The notes under the pieces: model-generated
Told to the model about the DNA's origin: nothing
Database searches by the model: none
Seen by the model: only the letters and a program-made list of their open reading frames with translations
Source: Nostoc sp. MG11
GTDB lineage: Bacteria; Cyanobacteriota; Cyanobacteriia; Cyanobacteriales; Nostocaceae
Length of the DNA: 64,000 nucleotides
Assembly: GCF_014904695.1 (NCBI RefSeq)
Contig: NZ_JACXXN010000030.1
Span: 1 to 64,000, forward strand
Direction of reading: 5' to 3'
Program-made: the position numbers and the translations under genes
Shown: positions 27,144 to 36,452 of the stretch, piece after piece
How positions within the stretch are numbered: position 1 is the stretch's first letter
Layout of the letters: the number at the start of each line of letters is the position of its first letter

Positions 27144-28067
27144 ATGACTGATTTACGGCGATTATTTTTCAGTGTGATTATTGCTTTTTTTCTGATTTTT
27201 TCGACTCCAACCGCGCATTCATTACCTCTTGTCATCACTCAAATTACAGCAGGTGATTTATTTGAGTTGGGTGTAGATAAGATGCGGCGCGGTGATTACC
27301 CAGAAGCAATAGAGAGTTTCAACCAGGTGATTGAACTTCAAAAAGATTTTGCTGTAGCTTACAGCGATCGCTGTCTTGCTTACCTTCAATTACAAGATTA
27401 TCATCAGGCGATCGCAGATTGTACTCAAGCAATAAATTTTGCACCCAATAACTTTGAGGCTTATCTAAATCGGGGACTGGCACACTACAGACAAAGGGAT
27501 TATTCAGCGGCTATTGCCGATTATAATCGAGCGATCGCACTTAAACCTGATGATTTCCGAGCCTACTATAACAGAGGTGTAGCCTTAGCTGGAAAGGGAA
27601 ATTACTCAGAGGCGATTGTTGATTACAACAGAGCATTAACTCAAATTCCTCAGATAACCAGTTTATTGCTTGCGGATATTTACAATGACCGAGGTTTGGC
27701 GCACTTGGTGTTGCAAAACCAACAAGCAGCTATGCTCGACTTTAATCTAGCAATTCGTCTCAATGCTAGTGATGATAGAGCTTACTTTAACCGGGGTTGT
27801 GCTTGCGGTAGAAATGGGGATGACTTTGGTGCAGTAGATAATTTTTCTGAAGTCATTAGACTTAACCCCAGCAATGCTCTAGCTTATGTCAATCGGGGAA
27901 TTGCTCGCTATCGCTTAGGATATCATCAAGGAGCGATCGCTGACCTGAAAAAGGCATCTGAGTATTTTGAGCACCAAGGCAAGAGGGTCGCCTACGAAAA
28001 AACTTTAGATTTACTAAAGAATCTGCGACAAGAAATACAATTAGCAACTGAAATTGCTCTTTTCTGA
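27144..28067 (+). CDS. Exported tetratricopeptide-repeat protein
   Basis: An N-terminal hydrophobic segment (LFFSVIIAFFLIFSTPTAHS) suggests export or a membrane anchor. It is followed by roughly six to seven TPR units of 34 residues, seen as AIESFNQVIELQKDFAVAYS, AIADCTQAINFAPNNFEAYL, AIADYNRAIALKPDDFRAYY and others ending with AIADLKKASEYF. TPR proteins scaffold protein complexes and many cyanobacterial examples act in photosystem assembly. No enzymatic domain is present, so the partner is unknown. It is a single gene with its own terminator. Confidence 0.88.
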   Translation: MTDLRRLFFSVIIAFFLIFSTPTAHSLPLVITQITAGDLFELGVDKMRRGDYPEAIESFNQVIELQKDFAVAYSDRCLAYLQLQDYHQAIADCTQAINFAPNNFEAYLNRGLAHYRQRDYSAAIADYNRAIALKPDDFRAYYNRGVALAGKGNYSEAIVDYNRALTQIPQITSLLLADIYNDRGLAHLVLQNQQAAMLDFNLAIRLNASDDRAYFNRGCACGRNGDDFGAVDNFSEVIRLNPSNALAYVNRGIARYRLGYHQGAIADLKKASEYFEHQGKRVAYEKTLDLLKNLRQEIQLATEIALF

Positions 28068-28100
28068 CATTTTGTGTTATCTGTACCGCTGGTAAGAAGT

Positions 28101-28134
28101 AATAGGTTCTAAAAATTATTAGAACCTATTTTTA
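28101..28134 (+). terminator. Intrinsic terminator after the TPR gene
   Basis: AATAGGTTCTAA pairs with TTAGAACCTATT around a short AT loop, followed by TTTA. It lies 34 bases beyond the stop codon. Confidence 0.75.
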
Positions 28135-28185
28135 GGAATGATTGATTTTTTGCTTCTCCATTATGAATTAGCAATTGCCAAATAA

Positions 28186-28431
28186 TTAGATAACTATGAA
28201 ATTGACAGCTAAATTTGAAAAGTCAACTTCAAAAAGCTTGTTGTTCGATGTATTAGGCAAGCCATCATCAGATGCTAGCTTAATTACACCATCAAATATT
28301 GTAGATAACAGTAGAGTAGCAGAACTATCAAGACTACTACCTAATACAGCATCCATTTTAACTGACGTTAGATCATGCAAAAAATTGTTTGCATCAATAG
28401 GATGCAAGTCGGAAATTACTATTTTAGCCAT
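28186..28431 (-). CDS. Small leader-peptide-like protein (possible precursor peptide)
   Basis: An 81-residue frame beginning MAKIVISDLHPIDANNFLHD. The start resembles a group of small cyanobacterial peptides with KIxISDLxP, then an acidic/Phe-Leu stretch and LT, ending in a Gly-type cleavage site; here the site position reads AVLGSS rather than the usual GG. The tail is hydrophobic and Ser/Asp-rich without a Cys cluster. I see no transporter or modification enzyme beside it. It lies convergent to the TPR gene. The opposite-strand frame at 28196-28519 is weaker because it has no family resemblance. Function unproven. Confidence 0.5.
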   Translation of the reverse strand: MAKIVISDLHPIDANNFLHDLTSVKMDAVLGSSLDSSATLLLSTIFDGVIKLASDDGLPNTSNNKLFEVDFSNLAVNFIVI

Positions 28432-28781
28432 TGTCTTAATTTCTAGGTCAGGTTATGAACAGTTGTACAACTTTAAGTTAGACACAATTGCCAATCAACG
28501 AACTCACACAATTATGTGAGTTACTTCATCAGTAAGGAGCGAATTTAACTCTTAAATTCTACATTATCAGTCAGAATCAAGCAGATTATTATGTGAAGTT
28601 ATCATATACAAATCAGTTTTTTTTGGACATAACAAGATTTCCGACTTCTCAAAGAAATTGGGAATCTGCGAGGTATAGTAGATGCTTTGTAGAAATATGA
28701 CAGCATGTCTTTTGACACGGTTTTACTATTACAGCAACAATACTACCTGGTGACTGTTTTGACTGGGTGTGAGATAACAAC

Positions 28782-30830
28782 GTGAATAAGTATTTTTTTT
28801 TGCTGCAAGTTACTTTAGCGATACTGATAACATTGCCTACTTTCGCTGCTGAGACTTCAGATATTCCTAGTTTGAGTGAAACTGAGCTACCCGCCACTAA
28901 AGCAGAGTTATTAACTCAACAACAAGTCACACCAGAAAATCAGCCAATCGAACAACCAGAAACAGAGCCAACTCCCAATGATGATGCAGACATTTCTATA
29001 GAAGCGATTGGCGAAAAAGACAATCTACCTGAGTCTACTCCAACTTACATAATTGAGAAAGAAGAAATTCAAAAGCAGGGCGCTACAAGCTTAGCTGATA
29101 TTTTGAAAAGAATGCCTGGTTTCGCCATCAATGATGTCGGACAGGGTGCAGATATTCACACAGGTACATACTACCGGGGAGCCTCAATTAATCAGTCTGT
29201 ATTTCTGATTAATGGTAGACCAATTAACAATAATGTCAATACTTATCATGGTGGAACTGACTTAAATAGCATTCCTGTAGAGGCTATTGAACGAGTGGAA
29301 TTATATAGCGGTACAGCCTCCGCTTTATATGGTTCATCAGCCTTTGGAGGAGTTGTTAATATCATTACTAAAGAAGGCTATGAACAACCTAAATTAACTG
29401 GTAGTGTAGAATTTGGCTCATTGAGTTTAAATAATCAACAAGTTAGTTATGGTGGTTCATCTGGTGCTGTCAAGTATAACTTTAGTTTTGAAAGATTCTT
29501 TTCAGATAACCGTTACCGTGTTCCTGTAGGTGCAGCAAATCGCGATGCTCAAGGGTTTTTATCGAATGCAGATACAGCCACAAGTACTTACTTTGGTAGC
29601 ATTGCTCTAGATTTAGATCAGAAAAACTCTTTGAATTTAGATATTACTAAACTCAGCAGTCGTCGCGGCTTAATTTATTTTGGATTTCCTTTACAAAGAG
29701 ATCGATTAGACCACGATGGCTTGAATGTTGGCTTATCTTGGAAAACGCGACTGGGTAATGGAGACGACTCTAATCTTACAACTTCAATTGGTTATAACCA
29801 AGATTATTTTAGCACCTATGGCCCTACAGGGGCATTTTATCGTACAGGGATTTTAGATACACAACAACTCTCAGCTAGGGTAGATCATGAGTGGAAACTT
29901 ACTCCCAATAATAAATTGCGCTGGGGCTTAGATTTAAAAAATACTGACTTAAACGGTGATGTTTTAAGTACAAATCCTGCTCGAATTGCTAATAACGAAA
30001 CTGAAAATAGGAGTTTGTTGAATACAGCCTTGTTTGCTGTCAATACTTGGAATATTAGTGAGAATTTTTTGGTAGACTTGGGACTAAGACAAAGCTTTGA
30101 TGGTCAGTTTGGGAATTATTTTAATCCTAGTGTTGGGTTGCGTTATGCTGTTACTCCAAAAGTTGCTGTGCGTGGAAGTTGGGCTGGAGGACAGCGAAAT
30201 CCTGGGTTAGATCAGTTATACGTTTATGATACAGTTCATGGTTGGGAACCAAACCCTGACTTAGAACCGGAAAATGGTTCTTCTTGGACTGCGGGGATAG
30301 ATGTTAATTTTTCTGATAATTTGATCGGACAGTTTACTTATTTTGGTAGTAGTATAGGCGATCGCCTGGGAGTTATAGCAGGAAGATGGGAGAATATTGG
30401 ACTAGTCGATACTAATGGTTTAGAGGCAGCGTTGCAATTTAAAATTGCTTCTAACTGGTCAACTTTCCTCAACTACACTTATACAGATGCTCAAATAAAA
30501 TCAGGATTGGAGAAAGGTTTACAGTTAGGTTTGATTCCTTACTCTGTACTCCAAACTGGTGTTGGTTATCAAAATGCAGGATGGCAAGCTAACTTATATG
30601 TTACTTACAACAGTGGCGCTCGCAGAGCCTTTTTTACAAACCCTGGTGACAGGAGTACAGATTTTGCGCCATCCTTTCTAAATTTAGATTTCAGCGGTCG
30701 TATACCTATAACTAGCACTTTGGGACTGACAGTTTACTTAGAAAATTTACTAGGTGAGCAATACGAGCGAGTAAATCGTATCTATAGTCCTGGATTTACT
30801 TTCCGTGTAGGTTTAAGTTCAAATTTGTAA
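28782..30830 (+). CDS. TonB-dependent outer-membrane receptor
   Basis: A signal peptide (residues 1-22, ending TFAAE) and a Pro/Glu/Thr-rich linker precede the plug domain. The plug begins PTYIIEKEEIQKQGATSLADILKR and includes VFLINGRPINNN and IERVELYSGTASALYGSSAFGGVVNIITKEG. The rest is a 22-strand barrel pattern ending in an aromatic C-terminus (GLTVYLENLLGEQYERVNRIYSPGFTFRVGL). It imports a large ligand such as a siderophore or cobalamin across the outer membrane; BtuB/FhuA type cannot be separated by eye. The start is GTG at 28782. No TonB, ABC transporter or siderophore genes are adjacent. Confidence 0.93.
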   Translation: MNKYFFLLQVTLAILITLPTFAAETSDIPSLSETELPATKAELLTQQQVTPENQPIEQPETEPTPNDDADISIEAIGEKDNLPESTPTYIIEKEEIQKQGATSLADILKRMPGFAINDVGQGADIHTGTYYRGASINQSVFLINGRPINNNVNTYHGGTDLNSIPVEAIERVELYSGTASALYGSSAFGGVVNIITKEGYEQPKLTGSVEFGSLSLNNQQVSYGGSSGAVKYNFSFERFFSDNRYRVPVGAANRDAQGFLSNADTATSTYFGSIALDLDQKNSLNLDITKLSSRRGLIYFGFPLQRDRLDHDGLNVGLSWKTRLGNGDDSNLTTSIGYNQDYFSTYGPTGAFYRTGILDTQQLSARVDHEWKLTPNNKLRWGLDLKNTDLNGDVLSTNPARIANNETENRSLLNTALFAVNTWNISENFLVDLGLRQSFDGQFGNYFNPSVGLRYAVTPKVAVRGSWAGGQRNPGLDQLYVYDTVHGWEPNPDLEPENGSSWTAGIDVNFSDNLIGQFTYFGSSIGDRLGVIAGRWENIGLVDTNGLEAALQFKIASNWSTFLNYTYTDAQIKSGLEKGLQLGLIPYSVLQTGVGYQNAGWQANLYVTYNSGARRAFFTNPGDRSTDFAPSFLNLDFSGRIPITSTLGLTVYLENLLGEQYERVNRIYSPGFTFRVGLSSNL

Positions 30831-30850
30831 GTAGCAGCTAGGAATCCAAA

Positions 30851-30892
30851 CAAATGACCAATGACAAATGACCAATGACAAATGACCAATCA
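30851..30892. repeat. STRR heptamer pair repeat
   Basis: Alternating CAAATGA and CCAATGA heptamers give three copies of a 14-bp unit just after the receptor gene. It lies immediately before the next start codon. It is of the same class as the repeat at 25894 but of a different sequence family. Confidence 0.85.
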
Positions 30893-30898
30893 ATTACA

Positions 30899-31204
30899 AT
30901 GGCTAATATGAGAGCCAGAATTGAAAATCAAGTGCTTTTTCTCCACCACGAAGACTTGCCAGAGTTTAAGAAGGGCGGTTCTGTGGTCAGGAATTCTTAT
31001 TTCTGGGCGCTACGTTCAATTGCTGGTCGAGCTTCGCGTTATCGTGATTGGGAATATGAATCGGAAGTTTGGCTAGCGCTTGCACGAATGCTTTTGTCGT
31101 TTACTGAGTCTGGATATTTGGGTTACAAGGAAACCGTGTTAGAGTTTCCCCTATCTCAAGGAGAAATTCCTGAGGCGTTGCGATATGTGGCGACTTGGGA
31201 ATAG
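30899..31204 (+). CDS. Conserved hypothetical protein, about 101 residues
   Basis: I do not recognise a named family. The protein starts MANMRARIENQVLFLHHEDLPE, has a basic/aromatic centre (SIAGRASRYRDWEYESEVWLALARML) and ends in a Glu-rich region. It is soluble with no signal peptide. The frame is open from an ATG at 30875, but that segment is the heptamer repeat, so I use 30899. The closely spaced receptor gene upstream gives possible co-transcription but no clear functional link. Codon use looks like that of neighbouring real genes. Confidence 0.6.
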   Translation: MANMRARIENQVLFLHHEDLPEFKKGGSVVRNSYFWALRSIAGRASRYRDWEYESEVWLALARMLLSFTESGYLGYKETVLEFPLSQGEIPEALRYVATWE

Positions 31205-31282
31205 ACTATGGCAGTTCTAAATTGTGTGAAGTACGCCAAAAAAACTCAAGACTTAGGCAAAAATTGCCAAAAAGCTTAATTT

Positions 31283-31345
31283 ACCGTTCGCGTAGCGTGC
31301 CGGAGGCATATCGCCTTCTCAGGAGAAGCTTCCGCTAAGGCCTTG
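31283..31345. repeat. Dispersed GCGTAGCGT-type repeat
   Basis: Contains CGTTCGCGTAGCGTGCCGGA and the small hairpin CTTCTCAGGAGAAG. A related block (CGTCCGCGTAGCGTCCCGTA) is embedded in the kinase gene at about 37471-37502. No coding function is seen. Confidence 0.65.
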
Positions 31346-31420
31346 GTTTTGCAGATAAGAATTCGTAGAGTGTGCGTAAGTTCTATATTTATACTGCAAT
31401 GCCATCTAAACGCAACCTCT

Positions 31421-31678
31421 TGCAATGTTAATGCATTGACCTGCAATGTTATTACATCGACCTGCAATGTTATTGCATCGACCTGCAATGTTATTGCATC
31501 GACCTGCAATGTTATTGCATCGACCTGCAATGTTAATGCATTGACCTGCAATGTTATTGCATCGACCTGCAATGTTATTGCATCGACCTGCAATGTTAAT
31601 GCATCAACCTGCAATGTTATTGCATCGACCTGCAATGTTATTGCATCGACCTGCAATGTTATTGCATCGACCTGCAAA
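31421..31678. repeat. Minisatellite: 12 tandem copies of a 21-bp unit
   Basis: Twelve head-to-tail 21-bp units, each beginning TGCAATGTTATTGCATCG and ending in three further bases, followed by a partial copy. Variation is confined to a few positions (ATTGCATC, AATGCATT, ATTACATC, AATGCATC). There are no spacers, so it is not CRISPR. Because 21 is a multiple of three, long open frames exist on both strands (period CNVIAST on plus, LQVDAIT on minus), but neither has a plausible start or flanking domain. Each unit contains the near-palindrome TGCAATgttATTGCA. Confidence 0.9.
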
Positions 31679-31833
31679 AATTAACCTACCCTTTCTTTGA
31701 CCTTGCCTAATCTAAAAACATTACTCTAGTTCTAAGCTCGACTTTATGCATTTTTGATTCAATTAAGCAGGGTAAAATAAGATATTTTGTATTTCATGCA
31801 AATAAGAACTGCTATAGTAGCTCCAGTACTTTG

Positions 31834-32538
31834 TTATTTAACCTCTTCATACCAGATACCTACTGTCTCAAAAGTAACATAAGCAAGTTTGAGAAAATTC
31901 ACAACTCGCTGTTTACCAAGAACCCCAAATTCTTTATACTCCCGTGCTTGAGCAAAGGTCAGGCGGTTTTGGTCAATTATATTTCTTTCTTTGTATGCCA
32001 GCTTCGGAAAATCTACAACCTGAATCTTATATTTATTCACTAAATTTTGAATGGTAGTGTCAGACTCAACATGCTCCCAATCGTCGCACAGCCCTAAATT
32101 TCTGACCAAAACATGAGGGATGTTGTCGCCGTAGGTATTCACTGACTGTACAAACAGATTCAGACTGTCATATCCTCCTGTAGACACAAACCACTTGCAA
32201 AACCTCACGCCCTCAGAATTCCCCAGTTCAATTAAGTGATTTCTCTCAATCCAGCCTTTTACAGCTCTATGAGATTGAGCTGCTAAATTCACAATTACTG
32301 GCTTAGACATTGCTATTTCAAAGATTCTATCTGCTTTATCAGCCAGCCGTTCATCTTCAGTAAACACAGCATACTGACATATATCCTTATAGACACCAGC
32401 GACATCAGGATTAGACCTATCAGTCTCCACAGGTACAAATGGTATTCTTTTATCCACACAATACTGAATCATTGTTCTGGTTAGCAGAGACTTCCCTACC
32501 CCACCCTTCTCACCATCCACCAAATGAATCGTCGGCAT
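31834..32538 (-). CDS. ParA/MinD-like P-loop ATPase, orphan
   Basis: The N-terminus MPTIHLVDGEKGGVGKSLLT is a deviant Walker A (KGGVGKS) of the ParA/MinD class, followed by FVPVETDRSNPDV, the switch region. The rest is divergent: VIVNLAAQSHRAV occupies the place of the usual Walker B aspartate block (VVNLAAQ). Length (234 residues) fits a small, soluble ParA. Relatives are often found on plasmids or mobile elements with mobilization or partition genes, but no ParB, relaxase or centromere-like site was recognised here. The gene may be the residue of an integrated element. Confidence 0.75.
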   Translation of the reverse strand: MPTIHLVDGEKGGVGKSLLTRTMIQYCVDKRIPFVPVETDRSNPDVAGVYKDICQYAVFTEDERLADKADRIFEIAMSKPVIVNLAAQSHRAVKGWIERNHLIELGNSEGVRFCKWFVSTGGYDSLNLFVQSVNTYGDNIPHVLVRNLGLCDDWEHVESDTTIQNLVNKYKIQVVDFPKLAYKERNIIDQNRLTFAQAREYKEFGVLGKQRVVNFLKLAYVTFETVGIWYEEVK

Positions 32539-32678
32539 AACAACTACCCTTAATACTGATTGAAGTCATCTAAAATATCTGCATTGAGCTTAGAAGTGTT
32601 TGAAGTTTGACACTTAGTAGCTTTGGTAACTTTCTGAGATGTTTTTGATCTGTTTATGACTGCTTTGAACGCGATTGT

Positions 32679-34346
32679 CTATATTTTGTGTACATCTTGT
32701 AGTTGAGCTATTGGAATCTCAATCACAAATTCTGTGCCTTGTTCAGGTGTCGAGTTACAATATAGCCTCCCAGCATGTTTGTTTACTACAATCTGGTAAC
32801 TAATCGATAGTCCAAGTCCTTTACCTTTACCTACAGGTTTAGTGGTAAAAAAAGGATCGAATAGCCTAGAAAGAATCTTATCAGGAATACCAGAACCATT
32901 GTCGATAATGTGAATTTCTACCCATGACTCAGCAATAACCACAGTATAAATGCGGATAAAGCTGGGGTTGCTGTTGATTGTATCAGGTGTGGGCTGCAAG
33001 TAGCGATCGCCTATAGCATCGATCGCATTGGTAAGGATATTCATAAAAACTTGATTGAGTTGACCAGGGTAACACTTCACTGGTGGCAGCAAACCATATT
33101 CTTTAATTACAGAAATTTCCGGCTGCTCATGTGTTGCCCTCAAGCGGTGCTGCAAAATCATCAACGTACTATCAATACCTTCATGGATATCAACTTCCTT
33201 GACTTCTGCCTCATCTAGACGCGAAAAGGTGCGAAGGGACTGCACGATTTCCTGAATCCTCTGCATTCCTATCTTCATAGATTTGAGCAGTTGAATGAAA
33301 TCTTGACTCAAGAAATCCAAATCCGTTGCTTCGATTTCAGCTTGGATTGATTGAGGAGGATTAGGATAGTTTTGCTGATAAAGTTCTACCAGTTTCAGTA
33401 AGTCCTGGGTATATTTTTGAGTGTGAACAAGGTTCCCATACACAAAGCTAACTGGATTGTTAATTTCATGGGCAATACCAGCTACCATTTGACCTAATGA
33501 GGACATTTTTTCTGTTTGAACCAGTTGTACTTGAGTTTTTTGCAGTTCTTGCAGAGTTTGTTGCAACTGCATATTTCTCTTTCTTAATTCCTGTGTTCGC
33601 TTATAAACTGTGGTTTCCAATTCCTGATTGGTTTTTTCTAAGGCAGCTTGAGCAATTTTCCTTGCTTTTAAGTAGCCTTGTAGCAAGTGCAGCACTGCAA
33701 GCCATGCGGGGATGAGCATAACTAAGCTCACAACAGAGGCGAAAGTTGACCACAAAAGCTGTTTACGATAATCAGCAACCTTCTGTTGAAGCTGTAGTGA
33801 GATAGAGCGATTTCTGCTGGTAACACCCGCAGCATATTTTTGTTTCTCTGTTTTATACTCACGACTAGACAACAGTGCTTGTGCTGCTTCCTTTTCACCA
33901 CTTCTGACTAAATCAAAAGATTGATACTCCATTGCCACCAAGCGCTGATTGGCAGCATCAGTATTTTTCGCATCTTCAGTTGTATAAGCCTGGGGAGCTA
34001 ATTTAATAGATTCCTTGATGGCTGCATCTAACTGTGGTTCAAAAAGACGATACCGTTGCTCCCAGGTGGAATTACTTATAGCGGCATTCATCCGTGCTGA
34101 CATAGTTAATACTTCATCAAAATAAGTAATTTTATCACTCAGGTTTTGCAGCCGCAATTCATTCTTGATGATGCTGTTGAAGTTTCGGGAAGCTTGCCAA
34201 GCAATCCAAGCTTGGGGAACAAATAAAAACAGAGTCAAAAGTACTGTTGCAGCGACAACTTTAGATGGCCCAAATGCCAGTATGTGAAGAAAGCTCCTTA
34301 ACCAATAGTTGATGCCAGTTTCATCGAGGTTTAATTTTGCCTTCAT
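32679..34346 (-). CDS. Membrane-bound sensor histidine kinase
   Basis: Two membrane helices ([21 protein letters not shown] near residues 30-50 and [25 protein letters not shown] near 200) enclose a helical periplasmic sensor domain of about 150 residues. A coiled coil and HisKA ([15 protein letters not shown] with the phospho-His) follow. The ATPase domain has [13 protein letters not shown] and [15 protein letters not shown]. It is a close paralogue of the H-NOX-linked kinase at 461-1876 (shared [10 protein letters not shown] and EINNPV). The frame extends to a start at 34424; I prefer the ATG at 34346 (MKAKLNLDE), which puts the first helix near residue 30. Ligand unknown; no adjacent regulator. 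Confidence 0.88.
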   Translation of the reverse strand: MKAKLNLDETGINYWLRSFLHILAFGPSKVVAATVLLTLFLFVPQAWIAWQASRNFNSIIKNELRLQNLSDKITYFDEVLTMSARMNAAISNSTWEQRYRLFEPQLDAAIKESIKLAPQAYTTEDAKNTDAANQRLVAMEYQSFDLVRSGEKEAAQALLSSREYKTEKQKYAAGVTSRNRSISLQLQQKVADYRKQLLWSTFASVVSLVMLIPAWLAVLHLLQGYLKARKIAQAALEKTNQELETTVYKRTQELRKRNMQLQQTLQELQKTQVQLVQTEKMSSLGQMVAGIAHEINNPVSFVYGNLVHTQKYTQDLLKLVELYQQNYPNPPQSIQAEIEATDLDFLSQDFIQLLKSMKIGMQRIQEIVQSLRTFSRLDEAEVKEVDIHEGIDSTLMILQHRLRATHEQPEISVIKEYGLLPPVKCYPGQLNQVFMNILTNAIDAIGDRYLQPTPDTINSNPSFIRIYTVVIAESWVEIHIIDNGSGIPDKILSRLFDPFFTTKPVGKGKGLGLSISYQIVVNKHAGRLYCNSTPEQGTEFVIEIPIAQLQDVHKI

Positions 34347-34518
34347 CTTACGTACAACACTGCCTTGCTCTGCAAAAATACATAATCTTGAGTCAAGGGT
34401 AATCAGGCTATTCTTGCAAATCAAAGGTTGAAAACACTTAATGTTCTGATTTCTACTTCAAATTAACTATAAATAGGTAGTTCATAAATTACTTTTGATT
34501 AATTCTCTAAAGCTGTAG

Positions 34519-35397
34519 TTACGAAATTGGTTCAAACACCATTTGGGGAATCAATATTTCGCCTTGTAATTGCCCAATCCCCAAAAAGCGAGCCTCTTGC
34601 TCATAAACTCGCACTATCCCAGAAAGCTCATGAGTTATGGGGATTTGCTGTCCCTGACACCATTTTTGAGCAGATATTGCTGATAAAGTCACAAATGGCA
34701 AATGTTGCAACGCTGTATCAGGAACAGTAGGTTGAAATGTTCCAGCTTGTAGTTGTGCTTCTAAGTCAGTCAAGCTAAGACTGTCTGCTAAATTGAAGCC
34801 ACTGCTTTGGGTACGTGTCAAAGCGGCGAGGGTTCCACCTGTTGTTAAAACTCCACCTAAATCACGAGCGATCGCTCTAATATATGTACCAGAACCACAA
34901 GCGATCGCTACATCCAATTCGGGAAAATCTCCTTCCCGCCAGTCCAAAATTTCTATGTGAAAAACTTCAACTGTCCGCGCTGGAACTTCTACTGTTTCAC
35001 CTCTGCGTGCCAAATCATAAAGACGTTTTCCGTCTACCTGAATTGCACTGTAACTTGGTGGAATTTGCTCAATCTTACCTTCAAATTGTGAAAGTGCAGT
35101 CTTTATGTCTGCGAAACTCAATCCAGCACAAGGTTGAGAAGTGATGATTTCGCCTTGTAAATCATCGGTTGTGGTACGCACTCCCAACCTAATAGTGGCT
35201 TTGTAAGCTTTATTTTCTGATAAATACTGTAATAATCTTGTGGCTTTACCAAGTGCGATCGGTAACACGCCGGTAGCTGCTGGGTCTAATGTTCCTGCAT
35301 GTCCTACACGTTTGAGGCGTAGCAGTTTCCGCACCCGCGCTACACAGTCGTGAGAAGTCCAGTCAAATGGTTTGTTTAAATTGAGAAAACCTTGCAC
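34519..35397 (-). CDS. truB: tRNA pseudouridine(55) synthase TruB
   Basis: Makes pseudouridine 55 in the T-loop of tRNAs. The start [20 protein letters not shown] and the catalytic-Asp block [16 protein letters not shown] are characteristic, as are [38 protein letters not shown] and [15 protein letters not shown]. Length (292 residues) matches the short cyanobacterial form. The last 60 residues form a reduced C-terminal domain. It stands alone between a sensor kinase and a membrane protein. Confidence 0.96.
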   Translation of the reverse strand: MQGFLNLNKPFDWTSHDCVARVRKLLRLKRVGHAGTLDPAATGVLPIALGKATRLLQYLSENKAYKATIRLGVRTTTDDLQGEIITSQPCAGLSFADIKTALSQFEGKIEQIPPSYSAIQVDGKRLYDLARRGETVEVPARTVEVFHIEILDWREGDFPELDVAIACGSGTYIRAIARDLGGVLTTGGTLAALTRTQSSGFNLADSLSLTDLEAQLQAGTFQPTVPDTALQHLPFVTLSAISAQKWCQGQQIPITHELSGIVRVYEQEARFLGIGQLQGEILIPQMVFEPIS

Positions 35398-35564
35398 TGT
35401 AAAATTTTATAGTTTGCAGATTCAGCTATATTCTCATATTGGCGTTGCTGATTGAGACTATGAATTTGTGTCACGCACAGAGAAAAAGAGTTTGAGAAAC
35501 TGAATTTTGGATTTTCATACTTTGATTCAACAACGCCCTAATTGCAATTATGAATTAGTAATTA

Positions 35565-36254
35565 TTAATTATTTTGACGTTTTTGGTGCTGTGCTTGGTT
35601 AAACTGCTTTTGTTGTAATGTTAACAGGTCGGAATCAATTGCGGGTCGCATATCCCACTGCCATTCTGCTAGTAAGAGTAAACTAATGCTCATTATTAGC
35701 CCGGTTGCGAGAAACTGCATAACACCACAATAGGGTAAAACCAATATACCTAGCAGATGAACCAATCCCATGAGAAAAAATGTGCGCGATCGCATTCCCA
35801 ATCCTGTATAGATATAGCCAATGGCACTTAATCCCAGCCACAGCGGACACAGGTTCATCAAAACCTCCCCCCAGCCAAGAAAAATGCTCAAATCAGTCAG
35901 CATCAAACCCGTTAACATCAAAATCACCCAGCCATATACAATCCAGCGCAGCTGCTCCACGCTCACCCAAAACCACGTTAAGCAAACCATGCCGACTGTA
36001 CCAACTAGAGTTAGCACTGACCACAAAATCGCTTGCGAACTCCAGCTGATGGGGAGAAATTGAGCTGTTACGAAAATGCCAGATGAAATCAGACCCCAAA
36101 GAATAAATGCTTGATCAATGCGGGTATAAAATCCTGAAAAAAGGCTAAGATTTCCTACTTGGTAGTTAAGACGTACTAGCCCCTGAAGATCCTGAAAATC
36201 AAGCTCATGCTGTTTTTCCCGCAGGAGTGGCTCAGAGTTATTGAAAAAAGTCAT
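35565..36254 (-). CDS. Hypothetical multi-pass membrane protein
   Basis: Not a family I can name. About six hydrophobic helices follow a roughly 45-residue charged N-terminus (for example AFILWGLISSGIFVTAQFL, ILWSVLTLVGTVGMVCLTWFW, IVYGWVILMLTGLMLTDL, FFLMGLVHLLGILVLPYC, FLATGLIMSISLLLLAEW). The C-terminus is hydrophilic and Gln-rich. No conserved charged residues in helices suggest a transporter. Start ATG 36254. It is likely an inner or thylakoid membrane protein of unknown role. Confidence 0.7.
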   Translation of the reverse strand: MTFFNNSEPLLREKQHELDFQDLQGLVRLNYQVGNLSLFSGFYTRIDQAFILWGLISSGIFVTAQFLPISWSSQAILWSVLTLVGTVGMVCLTWFWVSVEQLRWIVYGWVILMLTGLMLTDLSIFLGWGEVLMNLCPLWLGLSAIGYIYTGLGMRSRTFFLMGLVHLLGILVLPYCGVMQFLATGLIMSISLLLLAEWQWDMRPAIDSDLLTLQQKQFNQAQHQKRQNN

Positions 36255-36452
36255 TTAAAGTCTATTGCTACAAGTAGTAAGGAATGAATTATTTTTCTAT
36301 CTTAAGATAGATGACTTCATTAATAATAACAGACAATAGAAAATTTTAATCAATTAAAGCGTTGTCGGATAACTTTGACGTTGCACTAGAAGTTTAGGAA
36401 CTGCGGATAAAATACCCAACCCCAAAATCATTATCCTGAGATTTTGCAACAC

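Noticed and set aside
28196-28519. Plus-strand open frame of 107 codons opposite the leader-peptide candidate
   Set aside because: No family resemblance; the minus strand has a recognisable peptide start, so at most one of them is a gene.
28520-28781. Cobalamin riboswitch upstream of the TonB-dependent receptor
   Set aside because: I could not find the conserved B12-box or a convincing fold in this stretch.
31421-31678. Possible CRISPR array
   Set aside because: Units are contiguous 21-mers with no unique spacers and no cas genes are present, so it is a minisatellite.
31276-31684. Long open frames on both strands through the minisatellite (LQVDAIT and CNVIAST periods)
   Set aside because: They are produced by a repeat whose length is a multiple of three; no start with a ribosome-binding site and no non-repeat domain.
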